Source of the DNA: Pelobates cultripes
Lineage: Eukaryota; Chordata; Amphibia; Anura; Pelobatidae
Assembly: GCA_933207985.1 (NCBI GenBank)
Contig: OW240916.1
Coordinates: forward strand, 78,891,201-78,955,200
Reading direction: 5' to 3'
DNA length: 64,000 nucleotides
The translations under genes and the position numbers were made by a program. Each line of letters starts with the position of its first letter. The first letter of the stretch is position 1. The notes beneath the pieces were generated by a model. The model ran no database searches. It saw only the letters and a list, made by a program, of their open reading frames with translations, and had not been told where the DNA came from. This document shows positions 54,048-64,000 of the stretch, one piece after another.

Positions 54048-56937
54048 TTGGCCCCAGCAGCACACTATAACCCCTTACGGACGCATGACGGACCCACTTC
54101 ATCATGCTGGGCAAGCACTTAATGACACATGATGGACTGGGATCGCGGTGATCATGAGGTTAACGCTCCTCCGGTCTGCCTCAGTATTCGAGGCAGATCC
54201 GGAGCACACGATCGCGCTGTCCCTGCAGCTGTGAGCGCTCTGACAAGCTGTCAGAGCGAGCACATGTGCTGCAGGGACTTCTGATCCGCCTCCCCGCTCT
54301 TCCGCGTTCAGTGATGATCCTCTTCACCCTGTAAAAAAATAATAATTAAAGTTAAATTCCACCACCCCTTTCCCCTGCTTTAATAAAATTAACCCCTTCC
54401 CTGCCAATTGATCACTGACTACAGTGATCAATTGACAGGGACTACATTGTACTGCGATCTGATTTTTTTTTTTTAACCACTGATGGTTAAGTTTTATTTT
54501 TTTAACCCTCAGGGGTTCAATTTATTTAATTATTTAATTTAAATATTTTAAATGATATATTTTGCTAGGTGGGATAATTGGGAGTTATGGGAAATTGGGG
54601 AATTTACTCTTGTGCTGCTTACTGCTAGTTAGGGGTTAACAGTAAAAAAAAAGTTTAACAATTTTTTAAAAATGTAAAAAAAGTTTCAATAAAGTTTAAA
54701 AAAGTAAAACACAATTAATCAGTATACAAAAAAGTTTAAAAACAAGTAAAAGTGTTAAATAGAGTGGATAAAGTGGGAGAAGGTCTTAAGGTTATTGCCG
54801 GAGATTTTAATTGTACACATGACCCTTCAATAGATAAGTTCTCTAATAGGAAGAATTCCTGGGACAAACATGCCCAATGAAATGCCAACATTTTCAATAA
54901 TCTTCTGAAAAGGGAAGGTTTATTTGACATATGGAGAGTGAATAATCCCTCGCTCAAAGAATTTTACATCCTATTCCTGGCCTCATGACTCACAGTCCAG
55001 AATAGATTTCTTTTTAGGAGTAATAAAGTTGATAGAAAGAACGCATAAAATAGAAATTAAACCAGCAACATGGTCAGATCATAATAGTGTAACTTTAGAG
55101 TTAAATAAAATCAAATGTAGAAGAAATTATAATACAACTTGGAGACTTGATGATGCTCCATTACAAAATAAGGAATATAAAGACCATTTAGACAAAATGA
55201 CAAAGTTTTATTTCCAAGAAAATAAAAATGGACAGGTAGATGACGATACTCTATGGTGCTCTTATAACGCTGTAATTAGAGGCCATTGTATTAAGCTAAA
55301 GAAACTAAGAGATAAGAGAAATGGAGCAAGTCTACAGAGCCTTCATATTTCATTATATAATTTAACTAAAGAAAACCACGCCAATCCGTCTAGGGAGAAT
55401 CAGCTTAAACTAGCGATTATTAAATTACAGATTCAAAATAAGACCTTTGATAAAATTAAGAAAAATTTGTCAAAATTAAAAATTAAATACTACCATAAAT
55501 ATAATAGAGCGGACAAGATACTGACCAATATGCTTTAAAAAAGAAATACAATTAATTTAGTTGACAGCATTATTCTAAATGATAAAATATGTTTATCACC
55601 TGAGGAAATAGGGAAAGCTTTTAACAAATATTACGCAAAATTGTATAATCTCTCAGATATAACTACGTCAGATATAATTAAAGAATATATCAAATCGGCA
55701 AATCTATCTAAATTAACAAATTTACAGTTAAGTATGTTATATAAAGAAATTTCGGAGGAAGAGCTTATAAGAGCTATTGATAGGCAAGAGGATTCTAAAA
55801 CTCTAGGACCGGATGGATTTGGGAATTACTAAAACCTGGGAAAGATCCAACTAATGTCAAAAGCTACCGTCCAATATCATTAATGAACGTAGACATTAAG
55901 TTATTCTCTTCTATCATCTGCTACAGAATAAACAAAGTTTTGAAATATTTAGTCCATCCTGACAAATAGGCTTCGTACCTGAAAGAATGGCAAATAATAA
56001 TATTAGAAGACTGATTGATGTATTAGATATATCGCAACAAAATCCAAACCCCATGCTGATCCTGTCACTAGATGCCGAAAAGGGTCAGCTGAGATTTTAT
56101 GGAACATACTTTGGAAGCATTTGGAGTATCAGGCTGGCTCTTAAGTGCAATAATGGCACTATATAGAGATCCAATGGCTAGAACAATTGGACCTAACATA
56201 TGTTCAAACTGGTTTAATTTCAAAAATGGGACCAGACAGGGATGTCCATTATCTCCCATTCTATACATATTTACTATATAAATATTGGCCAACAGAATCC
56301 GACAGAGCACAGAGATAAAAGGCTTTAAAAAAAAATGAATTAAAGCTGTCACTCTACACTGACGATACAATTTTGTACTTAACTAATCCTTCAACCTCCC
56401 TGCCAACTGTGATGTCAGAATTAGATTTATATAGTGCAGTTTCAAACTATAAACTAAATAAAACAAAATCAAATGCACTATATATTAACATACCTAAAAA
56501 AAGACATAGATATCTATCACAAAACTTATGGTTTTATTAAAATCTGTAAGAATATAAATAGTATTATGCGAATAAACTTTATAGACCTCCTAAAAGAAAC
56601 TAATAAAAACCTAAAAGAATGGAGGAAATTAGAAACATCCTGGGGTGGAAGTATAAATATTCTGAAATCATACGTCCTCCCAAAATGGATATACTTGTTT
56701 AGGATGCTACCTCTAGCTATTCCGACGCCATGGTTAACAATGGTAAGAACTGCCTTTTCAAACTATGTGTGGCAAGGGAAAAAACCTAGGATAAAAACTC
56801 ATTGTTATCTAGAGGAATATAAAATGGGGGCTAGCCAAATATAACAAAATACTATGAGGCCGGTATAACTATGCATGTAATGACATGTCAGTTAGAGCAA
56901 AACAAAATAGAAGCATGACTAAATATAGAACTGGAAG

Positions 56938-57480
56938 CTACATAGTTACATAGTTACATAGCTGAAAAGAGACCTGCGTCCATCAAGTTCAGCCTTCCTC
57001 ACATTTGTTTTTTGCTGTTGATCCAAAAGAAGGTAAAAAAACACAGTTTGAAGCACTTCCAATTTTGCAACAAGCTAGGAAAAAAAAATCCTTCTTGACC
57101 CCAGAATGGCAGTCAGATTTATCCTTGGATCAAGCAGTTATTGCCCTACATTGAAAGATTATATCCTTGAATATTCTGTTTTTGCAAGTATGCATCTAGT
57201 GGCTGTTTAAACATCTGTATGGACTCTGATAAAACCACTTCTTCAGGCAGAGAATTCCACATCCTTATTGTTCTTACAGTAAAAAAACTTTCCTTTGCCT
57301 TAGAAGAAATCTTCTTTCTTTCAGTCTAAATGCATTACGTTGTGTCCTATGTAAAGTCCGGTTTGTGAATAGATTTCCACACAATGGTTTGTATTGGCCC
57401 CGAATATATTTGTATAAAGATATCATATCCCCTCCCAGGGGACGTTTTTCTAAACTAAATAGGTTTAAATTTGTTAATCT
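56938..57480 (-). mobile_element. CR1-like LINE 3' end (second copy)
   Basis: It nearly duplicates 22374-22915: the CTACATAGTTACATAG tail, 'ctgcgtccatcaagttcagc', 'cagagaattccacatcc' and 'acgtttttctaaactaaata'. It encodes only the last RT residues, with frameshifts. It interrupts the L1/Tx1 LINE and is a typical severely 5'-truncated insertion. The target-site duplication is unclear. Confidence 0.88.
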
Positions 57481-58245
57481 AGTTAAGCTAGTTCAGCTAG
57501 TCAATTGAAGGATTTAATATGGACATTTGATTTAATATGGAACATAAAAAAATTAATTTATCCAACTCTTATATTCTGAACCAAATTATACCAATATGGC
57601 ATAAAATTAATAAGAAAATGGACATGGAAATTAAATCTACGACTTTCAAAGTTTGAACTCACTAGAAACAATAATGAAGAACATTTCCTTAAATACATGG
57701 AAAGCCAAACATATAAAAACAATCTAAGATTTAGTTGGAGATAATAAAATAAAATATTTCAATATGTTGGTAGAAGAGTTTCACTTGACAGGCAAGGATA
57801 TTTTTACTTATATCAGGGTTAAATATTTTATGGAGAAAGTCATATTGGTATCAGAAGGAAATCTGTATAAAATAATAAAAACAATACTACAGCAGAATAA
57901 AGTAAAACAGCTTTTCTCCAGATGTGTTAAACTAACAGAAGAAAATAATATCACAGAAACACCCACAGCCATTAGAAAATGGAATAAAGATCTAAGAATA
58001 AAAATAGATGAAAAAGAATGGGTATCTTCTTTATACAATATTAACAAATATGTTCACTCACTCATGTTGTAAAGCACTGCGGAATTTGACGGCGCTCTAT
58101 AAATATCATAATAATAATAATGTTGATAGAAACCCATTTTAAATGGATCAATTTATGGTATATGACCCCAATAAGACTATCAAAATTCTCTCTAGGAATG
58201 AGCGAGGAATGTTGGAATTGCAGAGAGGAGAAAGGGAGCTATGTA

Positions 58246-60089
58246 CAGGGCCGGCCTTAGGCCTTCAGGCGCCCTGTGCGAAAAATCTTAACAGCGCCCC
58301 CCCCCTCCCCCCCCGCGCCATCCATGTGTATAGGGGATTTATTAAATGAAAATTTAACAATTAACAAATATTTATCACCTCTTCCCTGTCATTACCTTGC
58401 ATGGAGGGAGGGCATGCTGATCTCTGGTGATCAGAGCTTTCCTGTGGTAATCCGCGGCAACGTTCTGATTGGCCGGAACTCGGAAGACAGCTACATTTAT
58501 CATGTGTGTGTCAGACGTGATTGTGTGATGTGTTCTCTGTGTGCCATATTTGTAATGGGTGTATTGACTGTGTCTGATATGTGTGTGTATTGACCGTGTG
58601 TGATTTTTGTTCACTATAGCAGTAGATAGGGGGAGCAGGGGCACTGGGGTAGATGTGGGAGCAATGCACTATAGCAGTAGATAAGGGGAGCAGTGTCACT
58701 AGGGTAGACAGGGAACAATGGCAATATAGGGGGAGCATGGGCACAATAGGGATGGATAAGGAGCATGGGCACTATAGGGGTAGATGGAGGGATCAGGTAC
58801 ACTATAGGGGTAAATGGGGAAGCACTATAGGGGTAGATGGGGAGCAGGGGTGCTATAGTGGTAGATCGAGGAGCAGGGGCACTATAGAGGTAGATAGGGG
58901 GAACTATAGAGATAGATGGGGAACATGGGTACTATAGGAGTAGAGGGGGCACTATAGGAGTAGAGGGGGCACTATAGGGGTAGAGGGGGGCACTATAGGG
59001 ATAGATGGGGAACAGGTGTACTATAGGGGGAGCAGGGGCACTATAGGGGTAGAGGGGTAACAGGGGTACTATAGTGGGAGCAGGGGCACTGTAGGGATAG
59101 ATGGGAACAGGGGTACTATAGGTGTAGATGGGGGCACTATAGGGATAGATGGGGAACAGGGGTACTATAGTGGGAGCAGGGGCACTGTAGGGATAGATGG
59201 GAACAGGGGTACTATAAGGGGAGCAGGGGCACTATAGGTGTAGATGGGGGCACTATAGGGATAGATGGGGAACAGGGGTACTATAAGGGGAGCAGGGGCA
59301 CTATAGGGTAGATGGGGAGGGGTAGGGGGCACTATAGGTATATATGGGGAACAGGGGTACTATAGGGGTAGAGGGGGCACTATAGGGAACAGGGGTACTA
59401 TAGGGGTAGAGGGGGGTCACTTTAGTGGTAGAGGGGGAACAGGGTTACTATAGGGGTAGAGGGGGGCCCTATAGGGATAGGGGGCACTATAGGGATAGAT
59501 GGGGAACAGGGTTACTATAAGGTAGAGGGAGGCACTATAGGGATAGATGGGGAACAGGGGTACTATAGGGGAAGAGGGGGGCACTATAGGGGAAGAGGGG
59601 GGCACTATAGGGATAGATGGGGAACAGGGTTACTATAGGGGTAGAGGGGGCACTATAGAGATAGATGGGGAACAGGACTATAGGGGAAGAGGGGGGCACT
59701 ATAGGGATAGATGGGAACAGGTTACGATAGGGAAGAGGGGGCACTATAGGGGAAGAGGTAGGCACTAAAGGGATACATTGGGAACAGGGTTACTATAGGG
59801 GTAGAGTGGGGCACTATAGGGATAGATGGGGAACAGGGGTACTATAGGGGGAGCAGGGGCACTATGGTCTCACTTACCAGGCAGCAGATTCAGGCCTCGG
59901 TTAGCTCCGCCCCCGCCGACCACTTGGCTCCGCCCCCATCGGCTGCTTGGCTCCGCCTCCTACCGTCTCTTTCGCTGCTAAGCCCTGGTAGAGGGCAGGG
60001 GGTGTGCAAGCTGTCAGCCATAGGGCGCCCCCTGCTGCCATGGCGCCCTGTGCGGCCGCACAGCTCGCACACCCCTAAGGCCGGCCCTG
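58246..60089. mobile_element. hAT-like non-autonomous element with minisatellite cargo
   Basis: TIRs CAGGGCCGGCCTTAGG (left) and CCTAAGGCCGGCCCTG (right) are flanked by a perfect 8-bp duplication GCTATGTA (58238-58245 and 60090-60097). The interior holds a 1.25-kb minisatellite. Right-end sequence 'ggcgccctgtgcggccgcac' is shared with the element ending at 697. It inserted in the C-terminal codons of the L1/Tx1 LINE. No transposase. Confidence 0.95.
58620..59870. repeat. ACTATAGGGGTAGATGGGGA minisatellite
   Basis: Variable units of about 18-45 bp built from GGCACTATAGGGRTAGA and TGGGGAACAGGGGTA. Every unit holds the palindrome CTATAG next to G-runs. Frames on both strands are low-complexity. 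Confidence 0.93.
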
Positions 60090-60734
60090 GCTATGTACAT
60101 ATGTGGTGGACATGTAAAAAACGTGTCTGTTGTGTGGCAGTGGGTTCAAAATATTGTATATAAATTATGTAATGTAAAACTATCTATAACTCCAGAAATA
60201 ATGCTGATACATATATATTGGCCTAAATTAAGGAAGATAGATCAATTTCTGATAGCTGCAAAGATTGTTATAGCAAGAAACTGGAAAGGAGAAAATGTTT
60301 TTACTATTAACCAAATATGTTCACAATTATTATATCAAATTCAAATGGAGAAGGACTATTCTAAATGTCCAAGTAAGACCTCTGGCTTATGGGGAAACTG
60401 AGAAAAATAATTATGTATCTTATCCAAAAAAGATCAGAATAAGAAGAGAAAATGGGCAAAATGATTGATTTGACAAAAATGGGTGGAGGTTGTTATTGTG
60501 GAGGAGGGTAATATATGCTCACCAATATGGTAATAAGAAGAACGTAAAGGGATACCAGATGTAAAAATGATGAGGTTCCTGTGTGCCCACTCTCTGTGCA
60601 AATGTTTGTGTATTGTGTAGTCAAATTTTTGTTGTTGTTTTATGTATGTATAGATGTCATCTGATATTTGATACTGAAGGAAAAATATAATAAAAAAGAT
60701 TTTAATAAAAGAAAGTAAAAAAAATACATTAAGA

Positions 60735-62380
60735 AATGCTCATTACCACTACACCTGGAACATACTAGTGAAAAAATGATCTCACGCTAAGGTTCAAAAT
60801 ATGCCTTTTGAATTACCCCAGGGTGTGTTCCTTAATAAATAGTATGTGGTTGTGGGGTAGTTTGAATAACCAACCAGCTAAACTATTCCGAAATGAAACA
60901 TGGCCACAGCGTAAAACTTCAAAATTAGAAAAAAATGGAATGGCTGCGTCTCAAATGTACCCCTTCAACATCCACATATATCTGGCAAAGGTACATACCG
61001 AGGTATTGTGGTACTCAGACGACAGTCATAGCACACATAAGGTTTGCAAAATACACTGTGAAAACTCACTTTGTGTGTCAAAAAAGGCAGAAAAAATGCT
61101 TTTTACCACTACACTTTGTACAAGGTAGCGGAAAAATAATCCCACGCTAAGGTTCAAAATATGCCTTTTAAAATAACCTGTGATGTCTTCTTTAAGAAAT
61201 GGTATGCCTTTATGGTGCAGCTGGAATATGTAGCATGCTCAAGTGCTCCAAAGTGGGACAAGGATGAATCAAAACCCTCGTGAAAATTCACACTTAAAAA
61301 CCTGAACTTGTCATGTCTCTTTTACAGCACTGTTACTTCACAAAATAGTGTCTAGGTCATACATTGGGCATATTACTCAGAAGATGTAACTGAGCATAAT
61401 TTGGTGGATTTTATGACAGTGGTACATATCAAGTGTAAGAAATACTCAGCAAAAATGCAACATATATGTAAAAATGCAATTTTTTTCCCCCTCACCACAC
61501 ATATTGACATAAATTGGTGGAAAAATGGTGACACGCTAAGGCACAATATACACCATATAAGATACCCCTGGGTGTCTGCTTTATCAAATGGAAGCCCTTT
61601 GTGGGCTTATTTGAATACTCACACTGATATAAATACCCCAAAATGAGACATAGGCCTGTCAAATCCATCTATGAAAATCCTAACTATAGAAACTGAAATA
61701 GCCTTTTCTCATAAATGGCATTCTAGCTTCACAGAATAGTGCCAAAGGCATACAATGGGGGTATCGTTATACTCGGCAGATGTAGCTGAACGCAATATGG
61801 GAAAAGCACACACCAGTTTTACGAAATACACATTACAAAAACCTTGTTATATGTCTATATGACAAAATAGAGAAAAAAAACACAATTTTATTCCAATATT
61901 TAGCACAGATTGGCGATGAAATGGCTACGTAAAAAATCAAAATAACCTCAGGTAAATAGCCTGTGATGTCTACTTTGTATAAATATATACTTTTGTGTGG
62001 CAATTTTGTTTTTTGTGATGGCTACTAAACCTACAAGACAAACATACCAACTTCTTAAATTGTTTCACATTGAAATTTCATTTTAGTCCTTTTATTTTGT
62101 GACCTGTAACTTTCAAAATAAGCTGAACTCCTATACATATTATGTACTCTATAAATCAAGACACATAAATGAATTTATTTTGAATTACTTTTTCTAAGCT
62201 GGACATATTATGCATTTTTTGGCATTTGTTTTATAATTAATGAGAATTTGTCTATATATATGTCACATCAAATTAAAGCCCCTTTTGCCCTCTATAAAAC
62301 AGTATATAATATGTGTTGGTGAAATAAATGACAGAGATGCAAATTGCGTTTGAATACAAACAGCAAAAAATGCAACAAAT
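60735..62380. repeat. diverged tandem array, about 365-400 bp units
   Basis: Recurring landmarks (TTACCACTACAC... near 60745, 61099; TCACCACACATATTG 61492; a weaker copy near 61895) are each followed by a 'cacgctaaggttcaaaatat' type line and an 'aatagtgycwaggycatac' line. Four decayed units are suggested. Non-coding. Probably internal repeats of the old element at 54071-62402. Confidence 0.6.
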
Positions 62381-62402
62381 GCTTATGTCCTTAAGGGTAA
62401 GT

Positions 62403-62472
62403 CCAGTTTTTGAAGCTGCGTACTTAGGGGATAATATATGCATGTTCAGGTGAGTGCAGCCCTCTTGGTTTC

Positions 62473-62531
<59 letters not shown>

Positions 62532-63160
62532 GAAAGATCTGATTACCTTCCAGCTAGATTAAAACCTGTTAATCCTCTGACATGATTGCCCCTTCTAGTC
62601 GTGATAAAAGTTCTAAAACAAAAGGAATTTTTTTTTATCAATAAAAGGAGTGCAGCTGCAATAAATTCTGCTTTTATCTGGGGTTCATTTTCTGCTCCGT
62701 TCTTTTAACTCAGTTTATATGAGTTATCAGTTAGTTTATAAATACCAGGTTGAAGAGTTCTTATTGATTTTGCTGAGGAAGTGACGTTCTTTGACCAAGG
62801 GTAAGATAACTGACTTTAAATGTACTTGAAAATGATCTTTCACATACATTGTATATGATATCTCGTCTATTTTGCTCTGTCATTTTAATATATTGATTGG
62901 TGCAGTTGTCATGTCACTGTAAATTGTAATTAAGAACAAAATAGAAAAACAGCATTTTATTTGTTTTCAATTATATTATTATATTATAAATGAACTGTGG
63001 AATTCTATAAGTCTCAAAAATCAGTATAATAAAAAATGCATGACAAAAAATACACAGCCACATTTAAAAATAACCGTTGCCCAAAAAACACCTTTATGAG
63101 TTGTTGTATGTACCACACACATGTTGTAAAAGTCAAAACAATATTATATGCAATTAAATA
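62403..63160. other. unassigned AT-rich sequence with (TA)n
   Basis: (TA)n at 62478-62525. A T-run and 'atcaataaaaggag' lie near 62630. No coding signal. Confidence 0.55.
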
Positions 63161-63164
63161 ACAC

Positions 63165-63530
63165 ATCCAGGGGAGGGCTGGCAGCATTAGGCCTGGGGGG
63201 CAAAACCAGTCAAGTGGCCCATTGCACCACCAAATCAGTTCACCATCCATGCCCACCTTTTCCTGGTTTTATAACGGATATTGATGTTATGCTAATCAGT
63301 AGCTCTTTGCCATACCCGCTCCTTCACGGCTCCAGGCACTGCTTGTTGTGAGTGTGAGCCACTGTAAATTAGGGGCAGAGGGCACTTGCACTGCGGTAAA
63401 GATGGGGCTGGACAGGAGGAGAGTGCAGTGCAATCGGTGCACTCCCCTCCTGTGGGTCACCAGTAGACTGGTGCACCTGCCCAGGATCAGAGCCGGTGCA
63501 AGGATTTTTGCCGCCCTAGACAAAATAAAA
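63165..63530. repeat. hAT-like DNA transposon fragments
   Basis: 'caggggagggctggcagcat' with 'ttaggcctggggggcaaa' at 63169-63203 and 'gccggtgcaaggatttttgc' with 'cgccctagac' at 63492-63521 resemble termini of non-autonomous hAT elements. No complete TIR pair or duplication seen. Confidence 0.4.
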
Positions 63531-63590
63531 ATTTGCTGACCCCCCATGTGACATCACAATGCCCCACCTATATGAACTAACGCCAGTGCT

Positions 63591-63676
63591 GCACACAGTG
63601 TGTGTTTACATTAAAAAGCCTGCAGGGACCAGCTATAGACACCAGAACCACTTCATTAAGCTATAGTGTCCCTTTA
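63591..63676 (-). repeat. TTAAAGGGACACTATAG-family terminus
   Basis: 'cagaaccacttcattaagct' followed by ATAGTGTCCCTTTAA, the inverted form of the head at 1100 and 2290. Confidence 0.65.
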
Positions 63677-63690
63677 ATGTAAGGTACATT

Positions 63691-63834
63691 CAGTGGCGTA
63701 CACATGACCCCTGGGGCCCCGGTGCGAAAATTGATCCGTGGGCCCCCCGCGCGCGCGGGCCGGACCGCAACACATGGCGGTGGGCACCTGGTCGCAGGGG
63801 TTACAGGGCTGCGACCCCTGCATGTACGCCAGTG
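63691..63834. mobile_element. 144-bp miniature element with CAGTGGCGTACA ends
   Basis: CAGTGGCGTACA at the left and TGTACGCCAGTG at the right are inverse except at the second base. The interior is GC-rich with 'ccccgcgcgcgcggg'. Its ends resemble hAT MITEs, but no matching 8-bp flanks are visible. Confidence 0.55.
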
Positions 63835-63855
63835 CATGCAGATGCACACACACTT

Positions 63856-64000
63856 AAAGGACCACTCTAGGCACCCAGACCACTTCAGCTTAATGAAGTG
63901 GTCTGGGTGCCAGGTCCAGCTAGGGTTAACCCATTTTTTCATAAACATAGCTGTTTCAGAGAAACTGCTATGTTTATGAATGGGTTAAGCCTTCCCCCTA
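63856..64000. repeat. fold-back short element, cut by window end
   Basis: After TTAAAGGACCACTCTAGG it contains two nested hairpins: CACCCAGACCACTTCA / TGAAGTGGTCTGGGTG (63870-63911), and AACCCATT...CATAAACATAGC / GCTATGTTTATGAATGGGTT. Part of the second also occurs at 17383-17411. It continues past the window. Confidence 0.7.

Larger units (their letters stand above)
54776..60720 (+). pseudogene. L1/Tx1-type LINE ORF2 split by CR1 and hAT
   Basis: Plus strand. It opens inside the endonuclease: VIAGDFNCTHDPS (54795-54835, conserved GDFN), LFDIWRVNNPS, and SRIDFFL/SDHN-type motifs near 54995-55085. A long linker frame follows (55029-55538), then TLGPDGF (55800), GFVPERMANNNIRRLIDVLD (55975-56030), LSLDAEKG (56065), NGTRQGCPLSPILY (56225-56270), and LYTDDTILYLTN (about 56353-56390), where the usual Ala of ADD is Thr. 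After the palm comes LKEWRKLETSWGGSINILKS. The Cys-rich C-terminus CWNCREEKGSY is at 58213-58245 and resumes at 60098. The tail is A-rich with AATAAAAG near 60705. Several frameshifts and stops occur. Confidence 0.88.
54071..62402. mobile_element. possible old DNA element split by the L1/Tx1 insertion
   Basis: AACCCCTTACGGACGCATGA at 54071 and GTCCTTAAGGGTAAGT at 62390-62405 look like eroded inverted ends related to the TTAA-CCCCTTAAGGAC MITE at 1024. Between them the outer parts (54071-54770 and 60735-62390) are non-coding, and the middle is a LINE with A-rich junctions ('aagtaaaa' near 54747 and near 60714). That they form one element is an inference from end similarity. Confidence 0.35.

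Overview
The window looks like a gene-poor, transposon-dense stretch of a large vertebrate nuclear genome, most likely an anuran amphibian. That reading rests on the mix of superfamilies: L1/Tx1-type and CR1 LINEs, Ngaro/DIRS tyrosine-recombinase retrotransposons, a Penelope-like element, GMR1-like Ty3/gypsy elements, Tc1/mariner and hAT, plus recurrent short elements with TTAAAGGRACACTATAG ends. The species is inferred, not seen. I found no convincing host exon-intron gene, no tRNA or rRNA, and nothing bacterial. Nearly every coding segment is a transposon protein, usually broken.

Layout. 1-5.4 kb: the right part of a hAT-type element filled with microsatellite, short palindromic elements, and a 2-kb non-autonomous element with a G-rich minisatellite. 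5.4-7.7 kb: a 5'-truncated L1/Tx1 LINE. 8.4-16.0 kb: a Ngaro-like tyrosine-recombinase retrotransposon (gag, RT, RNase H, recombinase, SGNH-hydrolase ORF) with split direct repeats A1...B1-A2-B2, itself hit by two LTR insertions. 17.0-25.1 kb: a gypsy RT fragment, a Penelope-like element with inverted repeats and a GIY-YIG domain, a CR1 LINE, and an LTR. 25.2-33.0 kb: DIRS fragments, a hAT element carrying a CA-rich array and a giant palindrome, Penelope remnants and another hAT. 33.1-41.9 kb: an L1/Tx1 LINE split by a full-length GMR1-like element and by a solo LTR. 41.9-46.4 kb: an RTE-like LINE fragment and a small LTR element with a 102-bp tandem-repeat interior. 46.4-53.6 kb: a Tc1/mariner transposon split by a very young GMR1-like element with one 1262-codon gag-pol frame. 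54-62.4 kb: an L1/Tx1 LINE inside an older repeat, itself hit by CR1 and by a minisatellite-bearing hAT. 62.4-64 kb: short DNA-transposon ends.

The history can be read from nesting. Target-site duplications are visible for three hAT elements (8 bp each), both GMR1-like elements and one solo LTR (5 bp each), with a one-mismatch 5-bp pair for a second solo LTR. Three points stand out. Both GMR1-like elements have integrase upstream of reverse transcriptase, the reverse of usual Ty3/gypsy order. The younger one has an otherwise open pol frame lacking about 200 codons of the integrase core. Three hAT elements share TIR architecture and each carries a large internal tandem array. Most of these families are known; I saw no clearly new gene system, and the integrase-deleted GMR1 copy and the array-carrying hAT group are the best candidates for something under-described.
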